64,000 bases of DNA from Nymphalis io (GCF_905147045.1 NC_065898.1:11904001-11968000), one strand, 5' to 3'. Positions 10,871-23,471 are shown, numbered from the stretch's first letter. A program made the numbers and translations. Notes: generated by a model not told the origin, from the letters alone.

Positions 10871-11260
10871 CTGTGTGTATGTATGTACTTTATAAATTAT
10901 TCTCTTGTTAATATTTTATTATTTAATGGTATATTTTTTATTAGTAATTTGTATCCAAATAAAGATATTGTATTTTATATTTACTATGTTTGTCATTTTA
11001 CGAAAATCTTTATGTGTAAATTTTGTAAATGTATTTTAAAAATGGCTACTATGTGTTTTGGTCATCAATGACGTTTGTGATAATTTTAACGTTCAATAAT
11101 GCGTTTGGCACGACATCAATATTTGACAGTGTTCATACCATGTCATAGATATGATTTTTCAATTTATAATTATCATATATATACTTTAATAATTTGAAAT
11201 CTTACAATTACAAGCCTATCACTGTAAACTCATAAATTTCTGCATTCTTTTTTATATATC

Positions 11261-11305
11261 ATGTAATTACACTGGCTCACTCATCCTTCAAACCAGAGCA
11301 CACAA
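11261..11305 (-). mobile_element. Family A fragment
   Basis: GTAATTACACTGGCTCACTCATCCTTCAAACC only. Confidence 0.5.
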
Positions 11306-11629
11306 ATGTAACTAATTTAGTTACTAAGTCGGAATTTAAATTCAATGATTTTCTTGTCTAGTATTATCCTTAAATTTCATATTCGTTTTCGATAAAATAG
11401 TTTAATTATTTCACATCTCATACCGATAGATATAAATCCACTTATCCCGGGATAAAGGATGAAAGCGGCTGTTGAAGTGGGGAAAGGGTAATCTGACACT
11501 AGCCATTCAGATTCAAATGATGCCTTTTATAATCGTTTGAACGTTTCCGATTGCGCTTTACCCTTTCTGTTTAAGGTACAGACAGCAAAATAATTTTCTA
11601 TTTAGATAATATCGATTTATTAAACTTCA

Positions 11630-11840
11630 GTACTTGCTATTGTCGTTCCCGTTTGAAGGTTGAGTGAGCTGATGAAATTAGGTATAAGGGACATAACATC
11701 TTAGTTCCCAAGGTTAGTGGCGCACTGGCGATGTAAGCGATAGTTAACATTTCTTACAATGCTAATGCATAGAATTAGCATTGTAAGGCGTTGGTGACCA
11801 CTTACTATCAGATGGCCATATACTCGTTCGCCTACCTGTT
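11630..11840 (+). mobile_element. Family A element, 5'-truncated
   Basis: From AGTACTTGCTATTGTCGTTCC to CGCCTACCTGTTCAT, with a 14-base local duplication AGAATTAGCATTGTA near 11772. Confidence 0.7.
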
Positions 11841-13905
11841 CATTAAAATAAAATAAATAATATAACATGAAATAGTATCGGCCCTCTGGTCGAAAATCGA
11901 CCGCATTCATTATTTAAAATTTTAATAAATTCGTTCCGGACATTTTCTTACTACAGTTATTTACAATATTTTTACTTCCAGGCCCAATAATCAGATCAGT
12001 TTGATAGTACCACACTGTAGTACTATCATCAGTGATACATGATCATACTTAAAATATGAGTATAATATGTATATGAGTATAATTTAATATGTAATATTAT
12101 AGTATGAGTAAAAAAAAAAACAATTAAAAAGACATATGATTTCTGTCAACGGTACTTTAATATTTACCCGCTAGGCACACGCCTATCAAACTATTCGGCA
12201 TCGAACAATACGTCGACAACTGAATTCGTTAGACACGAACCACTGAACCCACAGATTACTAACCGTGTAATATGATCTGTTTTGTTATTGACTGCCATTC
12301 ATTTCTTAATGTTTATATTTTATATGATATCACAATTAAGTACTTAATTCATTTGTTCATCTGTGTACTTTTTTATTCTAAATTCAAATATGTTCGTATT
12401 ATTTTTTTCAATGCGCCTAAATACATTACTTTATTAAATAAAATATGATATAAATGTATTTATATAATATTAAAATAAATGAATGTAGTGGTCTATATAC
12501 TCGTATTTTCTTCTACGTACGGTGTCAAAATACCTAATTTTAGACAATCTGGAAAAACCATGGCCATAAGAGTGTCTGACTGCCTTCAGACAGTTTTATT
12601 ATTAATAATATTGACCCATTTAAGCTTATTAAAGTATTTTTTAATTTTTAAAAATTCCGTACGCGTATTGGTATCCTGATGGTAAGTAATCACCACCGCC
12701 TATAGACGCCTTGTACCTGTAGTTACTTACTCAATACTTACATAATTTAACATTTTTCGTCATGGCCCCTGATTTTCTCACAATACTTTCATTTCTGAAA
12801 GTAACATTTACAAATTATTCCAATTAATAACGACGTTCAATTTAACAGCCATCTGCGGTAACCCTCGTAGATTCGATTCCCCGAAAAAAATCCCCTCCAA
12901 AAATTTCAACCTAAATTTTCGTTTTACGCAAAATGAAAAATGAGGTTGAGTAATTTGGCGCGCTGATTTCGACGTCAATTGATTTTTTTAATTTATATAA
13001 AAATAAAATAAACAAGGGTTTTATTGGGTTAATATAAGTAATTAATAAAAGGATGGTTTTCTAGTCGAAGTTAAAATAAAACCCCGGGCCCACCACTAAA
13101 AGAGGTACACGATATATAATTATAATTTTTTTCTTACATAAAAAATATAACTTATTAAAATTTAGACATATATATTTTACGGTAAAATATATTTTTTCGT
13201 CTGATTGAAAACAAAATTAAGCCCTCGTTTTCTGCAGTGCCCCAGGGCGCTCGAGCTTTTAAAACCGTGTGTATTAATAATACGTTTCAACAATTTCCCA
13301 AATACTTTTTTTTATATTCTATTTATATCTGCAATCAACTTCTTAAGTTTTAATCAGATTTGCTAGTAAGCTTCCAAAATATTAAAAAAATATATGATAT
13401 ACTATAAATTAATTATATTTTACGATCATTCACAGAAGACGAAATACATCGAATCCGGGTCATTCCATATTTATTATATATTTAGTATAGTATTGTAATT
13501 TAAAAGGAGTTTATAATGAATCAATGTCATATTTGTTTCTTTACAAAAAGTATAGTATGATACTTTTTGAACAGGCTTGACAGGTATATATTGTAATCAA
13601 TTTAAAATTAGAACACATAATTGCATAGACAAGTATGTTAAATAATAAATACCAAAGGAACATAAGTTTTAAGTTATCTGTATAGACGAGTTTTACTGTT
13701 CGTGGCGCCCTGATGTCGTGAGGTCGTTAAGATACAAGATTGTGAAGTTTCAGTCACACTGGATACCAATCATTATGTGTTCAATATCTATTTGACCCTT
13801 TAAATGTGTTAAAAGTATTAACAAGTGCTTTTTTTGGTAGTGATTTTTCTTAGATGAGTTATCTATTGTTTTAAGCGAAATTATTACGGAAAAATATAAT
13901 ATACT
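11841..13905. other. AT-rich stretch, nothing firm
   Basis: ATGGCC at about 12560, with an A-rich upstream context, opens a hydrophobic 40-codon frame; without support I do not call it. Confidence 0.4.
12665..12735 (-). mobile_element. Family A-like fragment
   Basis: CCTGATGGTAAGTAATCACCACCGCC to GTACCTGTAGTTACTTACTC; heavily deleted. Confidence 0.35.
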
Positions 13906-14077
13906 AGTGGTAGCCTGAGACTTTGCGTGTGCTAGTGGAGGGGTAAGGTATTAGGTACATAAATAATCCTATGTTCTTAGTCTAATTTCATCAAAATAGG
14001 TTCAGTGGTTTAGGCGTAAAAGCGTAACAGACGGTTACGCATACGTTAGTTTGCATTTATAGTTTTAGTATAGATAA
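13906..14077 (+). mobile_element. Family F LINE-like tail
   Basis: ACTAGTGGTAGCCTGAGACTTTGCG to TTTCATCAAAATAGGTTCAGTGG and AGTATAGATA. Confidence 0.55.
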
Positions 14078-14558
14078 ACATTGATGATTTACTACACTAC
14101 TACAAGATTTACTATTACTAAAAATTCGAAAATGTAAATGAATTTATAAAATAAATATTTTCATTTAGCGCTTAAATAAATGTATATAAATAACTATTAT
14201 AAACCTATTTAAAAAAAAGTGATATATTTATTTTAATAAAATAATTTTGTAATCCATTAAAACGAACCAAGCGATTATACCCGGATACTACAACAGAACC
14301 TATTAAATCAGTCATCAAGAAAAGATAAAATAAAGTCACATACACTTAAAACGACCCTATGTTATCTGTGGACTGTAGTGTCATTGTCGCGACACCTCAT
14401 TCACACGTTCATTACGACAGATTAAAAAAAAATTAACGGGGGAAAGACATGTGATATGTTTACTTTTTTTTAAACAATGGTATTATTTAAACTGCCTATC
14501 TTATTCTTTATGTATAATAAATTAGTTACCGTGTAATTGTTGGGCGATATCTATGAGA

Positions 14559-14597
14559 GTTTTTTTAAACGATGTTTGTAAACGTCGTTTAAAAAAC
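14559..14597. repeat. Hairpin, 18-19 bp imperfect arms
   Basis: TTTTAAACGATGTTT / AAACGTCGTTTAAAA around a GT loop, with one mismatch and one extra T. Confidence 0.8.
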
Positions 14598-14953
14598 TTT
14601 TACGTGTGCCTATTTAATACAAAAGTAACAAAAATGTTAATCGATATTAATAGATAATATAGTATAATTTCATTTATTACATAATATTCAGTTCACCGGG
14701 TGGTAAGCGGGTTTGTGCAAGTGCAAGGTTGGAAGGGTAAGTGAGCTACTATAGACTGCGAAAATATAATTGCGAAGAAAGCTGCCCAAAATATAGATCA
14801 CGATCGATTGTGATGGGGTTGAATACCCTGAGATTCAGAAGTATGTGAATACATGGACTGGTGCGAAAAGCGACTTTGATTAATATTACGAGTATATAAA
14901 GATGATTGCAGGGCTATTCTATAATAACGAAATTCACCGCAAACGGCCGCGAA

Positions 14954-15196
14954 ACGTCAGTGAATTATATTCGACATTGTCTATAATAATTATAACATTT
15001 CAAGAATACATGTATCAACAAAACATTTCACCAGAGACGGTTATCAATATTTCGCAGGTGAGTAATGAAGTGTTCTTACAGAATTACTTCGTATGTCACT
15101 TGTCAAATGTTGATATATAACTTACGCTATTTTGGTACGTGTTTCCTGTAAATCTTATAATTATTATATTAAATGTCGCATATCACTTTCTGAAAT
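14954..15196. mobile_element. Family P palindromic MITE-like element
   Basis: Left arm CGACATTGTCTATAATAATTATAACATTT (from 14972) pairs with the right arm ending AATGTCG (15172-15178); imperfect pairing extends about 60 bp on each side. One-arm copies lie at 9260-9396 and 48010-48110. It contains an exon-like frame (14912-15057) with AG and GTGAGT at its ends, which I attribute to the repeat. Confidence 0.6.
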
Positions 15197-15705
15197 TTAA
15201 TGATCTTGTTGGTTGTGATAGATCTTTACTCATCCTGTATAATGACTGATTTGTGAACTGTCTGACATAATATATCTAATAATAATGTTTTTTAAAACAT
15301 TCGTTTGAATGATGGATAACGCGAGTTGATAGCGTATCGCTTGTCAAAATCTGACAGGACCAATATTGACTATCATTGTTATATAGATATACAATGCAGA
15401 TACTTATTGTAAGTTACATAAAGCCTATTTTCCTTTGAATGTAATGTAATTTTTAAGACCTGTTCACAAACTTTTGTGTGAGGTAGGTTGTGATAGCGTT
15501 ACGCATACACTAATATTGATTTTCTCATAAATTCAAGACGAGGAGGTGCATTTTTTATTTATGAGACCCGAACCAAACCTGATATTTACACATTTTTTAA
15601 TTTTTTAATTGTCATTTCTGTTTACCAATAAAATTTAAATAAATGTAATCCATTATTTCATGTAATCGTCCCGAACAAATTGACATTTGTTCTAGAAATA
15701 TTTAC

Positions 15706-15838
15706 TAGATGGTAGGGTTTATGCAAGGTAGGTATTACTCATCAGATATCCTGCCGCTAAATAGCAATACTTAACATTGTTGCGTTCCTGTTTGAAGGGT
15801 TAGTAAGCCAGTGTAACTACAAGCACAAGGGTCATAAT
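15706..15838 (+). mobile_element. Family A element, 3'-truncated
   Basis: GATGGTAGGGTTTATGCAAGG to CAAGCACAAGGGTCATAA; lacks the 3' half. Confidence 0.65.
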
Positions 15839-16019
15839 TATTTCCTATATATATAAACAAGACAAATAATAATAGCCCTATATATTTAAGATGTGACGAC
15901 GAATAAATGAGTGTTTAGGTAACTATTTCCAGACAAAGCTCTTAAGTTACCAATAACAAATAGTACTAGAGGTTGAACTTATTATACATTAGAAATAATA
16001 ATAATTTAATTTATAATAG

Positions 16020-16123
16020 ACGAAGAAGCAAAAAAGCGGCACAAAAAATTCAAAGAATCTTTAGAATTAATAGATGTTTTGCATGAATACGCTGATACAA
16101 AGGAATTAAACTCAACTGCCTAA
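16020..16123 (+). CDS. Candidate terminal exon, unrecognised charged protein
   Basis: Acceptor ATAATAG, then 33 codons to TAA, reading EEAKKRHKKFKESLELIDVL and ending ELNSTA. An AATAAA at about 16354 could end the transcript. The needed entry phase is 1, while the exon at 5363-5553 exits in phase 2, so they do not join directly. Other frames are also open for a while, which weakens the call. Confidence 0.25.
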
Positions 16124-16484
16124 ACTTCCCCTTCTGGTCATGTCGTCAAGCCGACTGAGATTAGAAATGCTCATTATAAAATCAAAATGTTGCGTGAATA
16201 ATTGCAAAGATTATCGTTTTGGTGTTTTCGATTCAATATATCTACATTATTTTAAAGTCTTTATCAATACTAGTAAATGACACCTTGTGAATGCTGAACT
16301 GAAAAAAAAATTACAAAGCTTATATACATTATGTTGATACCAGAAGATGTGAGGCATATTGAATAAAATTTTAGTATACAATATTATAATATAAACAGAC
16401 CTTCGTATTTCACTCGCTACAAATTTAGACTATTGACGCGCCAATAGTGGATTACATGTTATTGTAATATATACATTGTTTTCT

Positions 16485-16580
16485 ATCCACCTGCATTGGA
16501 ACAGCGTGATGGTATAAGCTCCAAACCTTCTCAAGATTAGAGGATTTAGCTCAGCTGTGGGACTATCACAGGCTATTAAT
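16485..16580 (+). mobile_element. Family B SINE, 3' part
   Basis: CTGCATTGGAACAGCGTGATGG to GGACTATCACAGGCTATTA. Confidence 0.6.
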
Positions 16581-17029
16581 TTAATTATTATTTTTCCCGT
16601 TTCGATGCAGTTGCAACTTTTTATTAATATGCTAGCTCCCTTAGGATTTTATCGTGAGGTTTTATTTAGTAATTCTTACATCGTTGGTTGCCTGGAATAG
16701 ATCTCTATGTAGCGATAAGATTGCGATAAGGTCATAATTACGTTGTATCCATGTTCTTTAATTTGGTTAATCTTTGTGGTGTAAAATAAAATATAAAGTA
16801 AGATAAGTAAAGTATAATGTTACATTAATATTAAATATATCGCGGTCAGCCCTTGACCATAATAGATGTAACTCTGTCGTCTGACAGAATAATAAAAGAT
16901 ACGACTGTAAAGACATTTTATCTTGACTATTTTATATTATCAAACTTCTGACACTTATAGGCCTATAACAATAACTTTTGGTAGCATTCGAAGTTTGAAT
17001 TTTATAAAATTATATTTATATTTAAATAA

Positions 17030-17195
17030 GGCACAAGGGACATAAAATCTTAGTTCCCAAGGTTGGTGGCGCATTGGCTATGTAAGCGGTGGTTGACATT
17101 TCTTACAATGCCAATGCCTAAGGGCGTTTGGTGACCACTTACCATCATGTGGCCCATATGCTCGTCCGCCTTCCTATTCTATAAAAAAAAAAAAT
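17030..17195 (+). mobile_element. Family A element, 5'-truncated with poly-A end
   Basis: Starts at AAGGCACAAGGGACATAAAATC and ends CCTATTCTATA followed by 12 A. A well-kept, perhaps recent copy. Confidence 0.8.
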
Positions 17196-17839
17196 AACAA
17201 AAATACTGACCGCTTCGTATTATATTTGATATTAAAAATAACAAGAATTTCATATAAATTAAGTTTATTATTTTTTATTTTCTATAAGTGAAGTGAAGAG
17301 TGGAACCTCCACAATACATAAGCATTGGTGATAAGGCTCTATGCTATGTACAATTATACAGTATTGATTTATCTGTATGTTATATTCAGTAAATAATATT
17401 TATCAGTCAAGAAAAATAAATAAGCGCTTATGTATTTATATTTTCAGACTTAGGTGAACATTTCTGTAAATAATATAAGATACAAATGTAATTCCCAATA
17501 CAGGTAGTTTATTTACTCCGAAACTCGAAATATTGTCTGAAATACGAGAAACTTCGATAAGAGATATTTCAAATAGTCCAGGAGGCTGTTTTCTCTCTAT
17601 GGTCTGGATTAAATGATTAAACTAATAAGAAATTGACATATATTTTAAAAAATATTAAATTTTGACATTTGTTTTTATATAAATATTAGCCTTTTTATAG
17701 CAACTATTAAAATCAAATTAATTTAAAGTATACATTATATCGTTAGTTTTATATTGTAGTATAAATTTTCATAAAATGATTAAGAAAAAGTTAGTTTAAT
17801 TTATACGATTTTCAATACAATAACAATAAATTTCGTATT

Positions 17840-18066
17840 ACATTGACGATAGTGAAGACGGAGAGGGAAAACTGGTGAAAAAAGGTACAAATGGTGACTG
17901 CCAAGGAGAAATGCTACAAACCAAAAATTTAATTTTGATTGCGATACATTCTGAAAAACATCAAATTGTGGAGAGTTGTTATTTAGAGGAAAAAAAGGCT
18001 GCAATAAAAGACTCAAAAACGTTGAGTCACAAGCATTCGCCTCCTGTTCTACATCCCACAGTCAGG
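17840..18066 (+). CDS. Possible exon, unrecognised
   Basis: An open frame reads YYIDDSEDGEGKLVKKGTNG and continues to a possible CAG/GTGCGT donor at 18067. Base composition is less AT-rich than the flanks and no repeat is evident. The acceptor is unclear; GATAG at 17848-17852 is poor. Could equally be a chance frame. Confidence 0.2.
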
Positions 18067-18505
18067 TGCGTTCTGTTTAGTTGTGAGGGTTTCGACTGTT
18101 ATTGACGGAGGTTCAGAGTTGCGCGCTATTCCATTGAATTATTGGTAAAGTTTATGAGTAATTGTTGCCAGCTTTGCGGCCTGTTTTGTTTTGGATTTGA
18201 ATTGAATAAATGATTTACGTGAATATTGCGAAGCATTATAATAAATATACAAAAAAGTAAACAAATATCAGAGATTTAAATATCGATTGTTGTTGTGTTA
18301 TTTATCCCGCGCATTAACTGGACGCCATCTTGCGAATGAGCAGTAATGTCTGCTAATTGATATTGCAAATCAGGCCTGGTGGTGAATGAATTATTGCATT
18401 TATTTCTCATTAACGTCATTTGTATTTCAAAACATACGCCGTGTATTTGTAAAGACAATTGCATATTTCAATTTTAAAACATTGTGATGATGTTTTTTTT
18501 TAATA

Positions 18506-18680
18506 ATAGTTGGGCGGCCTAATTTGTCACTTGACAGTTACCAACGCCCATAAATCTTAGCACAGTAGGAAATATTCACCATCCCTTACATCTTCAATGC
18601 GTCACTAATCTTGGGAACCAAAATGTTATGATAATGTGTATATCCTTTCAAATCGGAACACAACAATACTAAATATTGAT
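18506..18680 (-). mobile_element. Family A element, diverged
   Basis: GTTACCAACGCCCATAAATC to GGAACACAACAATACTAAATATTG. Confidence 0.55.
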
Positions 18681-18929
18681 TATCAATAAGTACTTAGATT
18701 ATGAAGTTAGCTTAGTTTTTTTTAAAGTGACCTCGTACTTATAATCTTTGAAATAACAAAAACAATATGTACCTAAAGAAAGTCATGTAGTTAAAGCCAT
18801 CAGACTAACAAAGACTTTAACATTTCTATGACACATCAGAATAGCGTAACGCCCTAAGTTGGTTTTCACGTGTGACATACGAAGTGAGTTCTCTATATAT
18901 ATTATATAGCACCGATGGGCTCTCGAATT

Positions 18930-19075
18930 TACATCGGTTTTGTTACACATGGTAAATGGTAGTAGAGTCCAAACGCGATGACGGCCAGTACAGTCGGGAA
19001 GAATGATATGCATTTCCCGTCTCCGCCTTGCCAGCCCGCAATATGCCTCTTCACGCCTCGTTTGAAGGGAAATCT
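18930..19075. other. GC-richer unique patch, open on both strands
   Basis: The minus strand reads HIAGWQGGDGKCISFFPTVL and a plus frame ends PRLKGNLFKALDKIANY. It is unlike its AT-rich flanks and unlike the repeats here. Could be an exon or a piece of an unlisted element. Confidence 0.2.
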
Positions 19076-19149
19076 ATTCAAAGCACTTGATAAAATTGCG
19101 AACTATTGACTGCGACTGGGAATTAAATGAACACTAACCCAAAAAAGAT

Positions 19150-19272
19150 AAAACTAGAAAAATGGTGGGCCAACCTTAAGTTTGCTGCTTAACAATCTTC
19201 ATCAAAATCGGTTCAGTGGTTTCGCCGTGGAAGCATAACAAACAGACCGAGTTAGTTTTGCATTTATAATAA
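19150..19272 (+). mobile_element. Family F LINE-like tail
   Basis: CATCAAAATCGGTTCAGTGGTTTCGCCG to GCATTTATAATAATAATAATA, abutting a family D SINE. Confidence 0.5.
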
Positions 19273-19541
19273 TAATAATATCCTAAGACATTTTTCACAC
19301 ACGGCCATCTGATCCCTAATTAAGCTTGTAGAAGCTGTACTACGGAAATCAGGCAACTAATATACTACATATACTACTTTGCTTTTGTAAATACATACTT
19401 ATATAGATAGTTACACCCAGATTCAGGACAAACAGACATGTTCATGCACACAAATGTCTGTCCTGGGTGGGAATCGAACCCACAACCTTCGGCGTGAAAG
19501 GCAAGTATCTACAAAGCATATATATATGAGCCGGTTAGCGT
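19262..19541 (-). mobile_element. Family D SINE
   Basis: Reverse copy from AATAATAATATCCTAAGAC to GAGCCGGTTAGCG. The tRNA-like head has CCTTTCACGCCGAAGG and GGGTTCGATTCCCACCCAGGA (B box). Its anticodon-loop region resembles tRNA-Glu. A TATATATA stretch interrupts the head. Confidence 0.75.
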
Positions 19542-20078
19542 ATATGTATAACAAAATATAATGGAGTTCGTATTACTTCATTTTCATTCATGATATATTA
19601 ATTTAATTAATATAAATGGGGTAAATACGCTGGCAATGCAAGTCTTATGTAAACGTTGTATTAAATTATCTATTCAGATTTTCTATTTGATAATTTGGAT
19701 ATTATTTAAGGGTTTCTAAATGACGGTCATAAAGAACGAAACTATCCTGTTTATTAAAAGGGACGTCATAGTATCATAACTTTCAATTTATACCATCGTG
19801 GGGTAGTTACCCCAAAATATATCAAATTATTTGTTAATTATAATACTATTTTGAGGAGTTTTGTATTTTTTTTATGAGCGCTTTGAATTTCTTTAGTTTT
19901 TATTTTGATAAATAATTGTAATGCTACGCGAATCATCATATTGAATAAAACAAATATATTTATTATCTTAAAGGTCTAGTCCAGACAGAACTGTCATATT
20001 AATATTATAAAAGTAACGGCTGTTTATATTTTGAATATTTGTGACTTTGTGTATTTTTTTAAATAATACGAATATTTA

Positions 20079-20336
20079 CGCGTGAGTCTTAACTGACGAT
20101 ACTGGTTCGCACACAGGCAAGTGCTACTGAATTTTTCATTTAATTTGTGTTTATAATTCATTTAGTGCTCGGCGGTAAAGAAAAACCATTGTGAGGAAAC
20201 CTGCATCTTTCTATTTTTACTGAAATTCTGCCACATCTGTGTCTATTGGAGCAGCATGATGGAATAAGCTCCAAACCTTCTTCTCAAAAGAAGAAGAGGC
20301 CTTAGCCCAGTGGTGGGACATTAACAGACTGTTACA
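20079..20336 (+). mobile_element. Family B SINE, diverged
   Basis: ACGCGTGAGTCTTAACTGACG to GTGGTGGGACATTAACAGACTG. Confidence 0.7.
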
Positions 20337-20746
20337 TTTTTTTTTACTTTAAGATATTTATTATTTTGAATTGTACATTATATGGTAATTACTCGAAATT
20401 TTATTTAAGATGTGCGACGCAGGTTAATTTCTGCTAGTGTCTACTGATGATGAGGTTTATTGATGATCATGTACTCATCACTACGCTACTACTTATATTA
20501 GGGTCAACATTGCCTATCATTATATTCATTCTTTATCATTCTTAAACTCCTTATAAACTCGAAAACCAGTGTAACATGAACATATACAAAGAACGATGAG
20601 AAAATAGATTTGGTGTAGTTGAAAAGCGCTTAGTGCCAAGACGATTCTGATAACATTCAAAAATCTTTTACTATTTTCTTATCTATCTTTGAAACTCCTT
20701 CCTAAGTCATATATTATATATCTATATTTATCTGTATTTATCTTTG

Positions 20747-21076
20747 TGATGATGATGTCCTCCTAACCAATTTTTGCCAAGGCAGCCAATCTTAAAACAG
20801 ATTAACCTACTGCGTGGAACATATTATAGTGCAAGTGTGTGCGCGAATACAGATGCACTCTCTATTCACTCACTCTCAAACCTGATGGCGCAGCACCAAC
20901 GGCTTTACGTGTTTTTCGAGATACGGGAGTGAGCACACTACCAACTTCCAAACTTCTAGCCACTAATGAATCTTTGACAGAAAAACCAATAACTTTTTAT
21001 CGGCCCGCCCTGGAGTTTGAACACAGGGCATCGAGATTTGCGGCCTTATATTTAGCCCCAAAACCAACGAGGCATT
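20747..21076 (-). mobile_element. Family C SINE, diverged
   Basis: GATGTCCTCCTAACCAATTTTTGCCAAGGCAGCC to GCCCTGGAGTTTGAACACAGGGC and CAACGAGGC. Reverse of the 51900-52270 copy. The 91-codon frame inside is not a gene. Confidence 0.7.
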
Positions 21077-21750
21077 CAATTTATATAATTAACACATTTA
21101 TATTATCAATATAACACGTTTTGACGTAATAAACAAGAAGAGTATGTAAACAAATGTGGGGAAACAATTTAAAGTATTTCTTGTATCGTATAGATGAAGT
21201 CGATATTATGATTTCCTTGTGACCAGCTCACAGATGTAATGACGGAGTCAGAAGGTAGAAAGTAAGCAAAGGAGCCCTTAGAATATGGGCTTTTATATCA
21301 TAAAATACTTTCATATTATTTATTTCTATGATGTAATAGCTAGTATGTATGAGGCCTTAGTAGATTATCTATTCTGTTGGTACAATGTCAGTTTATCTCT
21401 GGATTAAGTCTGTAAGGAAATCGGCGGCCACACGCCGCGTTTATTGTTTACGAGCTCAACGCTTGTTATCTATTCGTGTAATAAAATAGAAAACATAAAG
21501 AAGATAATAGAAATTCTAGTAATTTAAATTTAAAATAATAAATTTAAAAAATTATATGACCTCCGACACAAAAGGACTAAAAAGTAAAAAATCATGTGTT
21601 TTTTGGTTCTTTAATATTATTATAAGTAACTTGTGAAAATTTAATACAAGTGCCGTCGCGTCAAGGACCGCAACTTCAAATTAATCGGATTTGTGAAAGT
21701 GGGTAAGAAGAAATAAAGCTGATTTATAGCTAAGAACCATTACAGTCACA

Positions 21751-21849
21751 TCAGGTTTCAAACAAACAAACCGCATCAAAATCGATCCATATGCTTGGGA
21801 GCAACGATGCCACAGATAGACACACCGCTCTTTTTACGTTGGGGTTAAA
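21751..21849 (+). mobile_element. Family Q, LINE 3' tail
   Basis: AACCGCATCAAAATCGATCC, CACAGATAGACACAC and CTCTTTTTACGTTGGGGTTAAAA match a LINE tail I know from many Lepidoptera. Confidence 0.55.
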
Positions 21850-22000
21850 AACCTCCTCTTCTATTAAGAAGGTTTGAACCTCATTCCATATTCCTGGTGA
21901 CAAATCTAACTTATTTTTTGCCCGATCCGGATCCGCTTGAATTGAAACCCGGAACCTCGAGAGCCACAGTTGTACAAACTAGCCACTAGACTATCGAAAA
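21846..22000 (-). mobile_element. tRNA-headed SINE remnant
   Basis: AACCTCCTCTTCTATTAAGAAGG is family B-like; it adjoins GAATTGAAACCCGGAACCTCG and AACTAGCCACTAGACTATCG, a family C-like reversed tRNA head. Chimeric or nested. Confidence 0.4.
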
Positions 22001-22244
22001 CAAAATCAACCACCCACAGAACGTAATGTAAATGAATCGTGTAACATTACTTGAATCGCGATATTTAAACCGTAATGCTCATAAAACACGCGATGTTTCC
22101 GTTATGCCGCGTAGAAACATTCGTAAACGAAAAAGATTATAAAGTTAAGTAAATAAACTTTAGAATGTCCCCATTTCAAGTACTTTTAAATGTAACGATA
22201 AATTGTACATAACAAATCATATTATCGACTCATATTTGATTTTC

Positions 22245-22545
22245 AGGCAGGGTTGCCTTTGGAATAGGCTAAACATGCTTCGCGTGTCCTATTTTAGATG
22301 GCCCTGAAGCGGCAGCCAGGATGTCCTCGCTCAGCTGTACACACTAGCGAGGAGTGCGGGGGGGGGGCAGTGCTGGTTGAAATTATCTTCGCCTCCTAAG
22401 AAGCCAAGCCACGAGCGGAACACAGCACGGGAGGGGCCGCAGATAAGTTATATCGACACGATCCCGCAGCCTCTCCGATCCGTGCCGAGGACTGCCATCG
22501 CAGTGGTTTTAGTATGTAAAAATCCCATTGTTTTCAGTGTGTAAA
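22245..22545 (+). mobile_element. R1-like LINE 3' tail
   Basis: GC-rich, opposite orientation to 3236-3533: CGTGTCCTATTTTAGATGGCCCTGA, a 9-base G run, GCCACGAGCGGAACACAGCACGGGAGG, TCTCCGATCCGTGCCGAGG. Confidence 0.6.
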
Positions 22546-23032
22546 AAAATTGAATATATGTCCGTGACGATAATGACCTCTTGATCGATGTTGTGTCGAC
22601 TAAAAAAAAAATTTTTTAAATTTAAGTAAAATACGTATTATATTGTTAATGATTGAAATAGGCTCTAAGTGGAGATGAACAGCAATCCGACTTGATACAA
22701 GATATCGTATCGAACCCGCGACGTAGAGTATAAATTATTATTTTCTACCTTCTTATGATGTTTACGATGACGACCATCCCACTGGTTCTATCCAGTTTTT
22801 ACGACTGTATCCAAATAAAACGAATCGTTAAATATCATCCAGATCCGTTACTTTATAATTTGCAGCGCTGAAATTGTGTGTTTCGTAAAATGTGTATTTA
22901 TAAAAATAAATACATAAATATTGTAAGTTTTTCGCACATTTTACATTTCATTACATTAAATAAATACAAACTTATATATAAATATTGATGTGGAGTTAGC
23001 AATAAGTTAGTATTTGGGGCATTTGGTGACTT

Positions 23033-23396
23033 TAATTGGTACTATAATTGGTATAAGTCGAGATGGCCCAGTATAAGTCGAGATGGCCCAGTGGTAAGAA
23101 CGCGTGAATCTTAACCGATGAACGTGGGTTCAAACCCGGGCGAGCACCTCTGAATTTACATGTGCTTAATTTCTGTTTATAATTCATCTCGTGCTTTTCG
23201 GTGAAGGAAAACATCGTGAGGAAACCTGCATGTGTCTAATTTCATCGAAATTCTGCCACATGTGTATTCTACCAACCCGCACTGGAGCAGCGTGGTGGAA
23301 TAAGCTCCAAACCTTCTCCTCAAAAAAGGGAGAGGAGGCCTTAGCCCAACAGTGGGACATTTACAGGCTGTTACTGTTACTGTAATTGGTACTATA
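23033..23396 (+). mobile_element. Family B SINE with intact target-site duplication
   Basis: TAATTGGTACTATA occurs at 23033-23046 and again at 23383-23396, bounding the element (23047-23382). The A-box segment GTATAAGTCGAGATGGCCCA is duplicated in tandem (23051-23070, 23071-23090). Tail TTACTGTTACTG. The exact 14-bp duplication points to a recent insertion. Confidence 0.92.
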
Positions 23397-23471
23397 TACA
23401 TAAGTTACTCATTTCACTATATAACAGAGTGAAAAAATGTAGAGAAATATAAAGTCATTGTTGTAATTGTA

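Noticed and set aside
14902..15120. 72-codon ORF with splice-like ends (14912-15057) as a host exon
   Set aside because: It lies within the inverted-repeat element at 14954-15196, which has other copies at 9260 and 48010.
5363..16123. Joining the exons at 5363-5553 and 16020-16123 into one gene
   Set aside because: The first exits in phase 2 and the second needs phase 1; no bridging exon was found.
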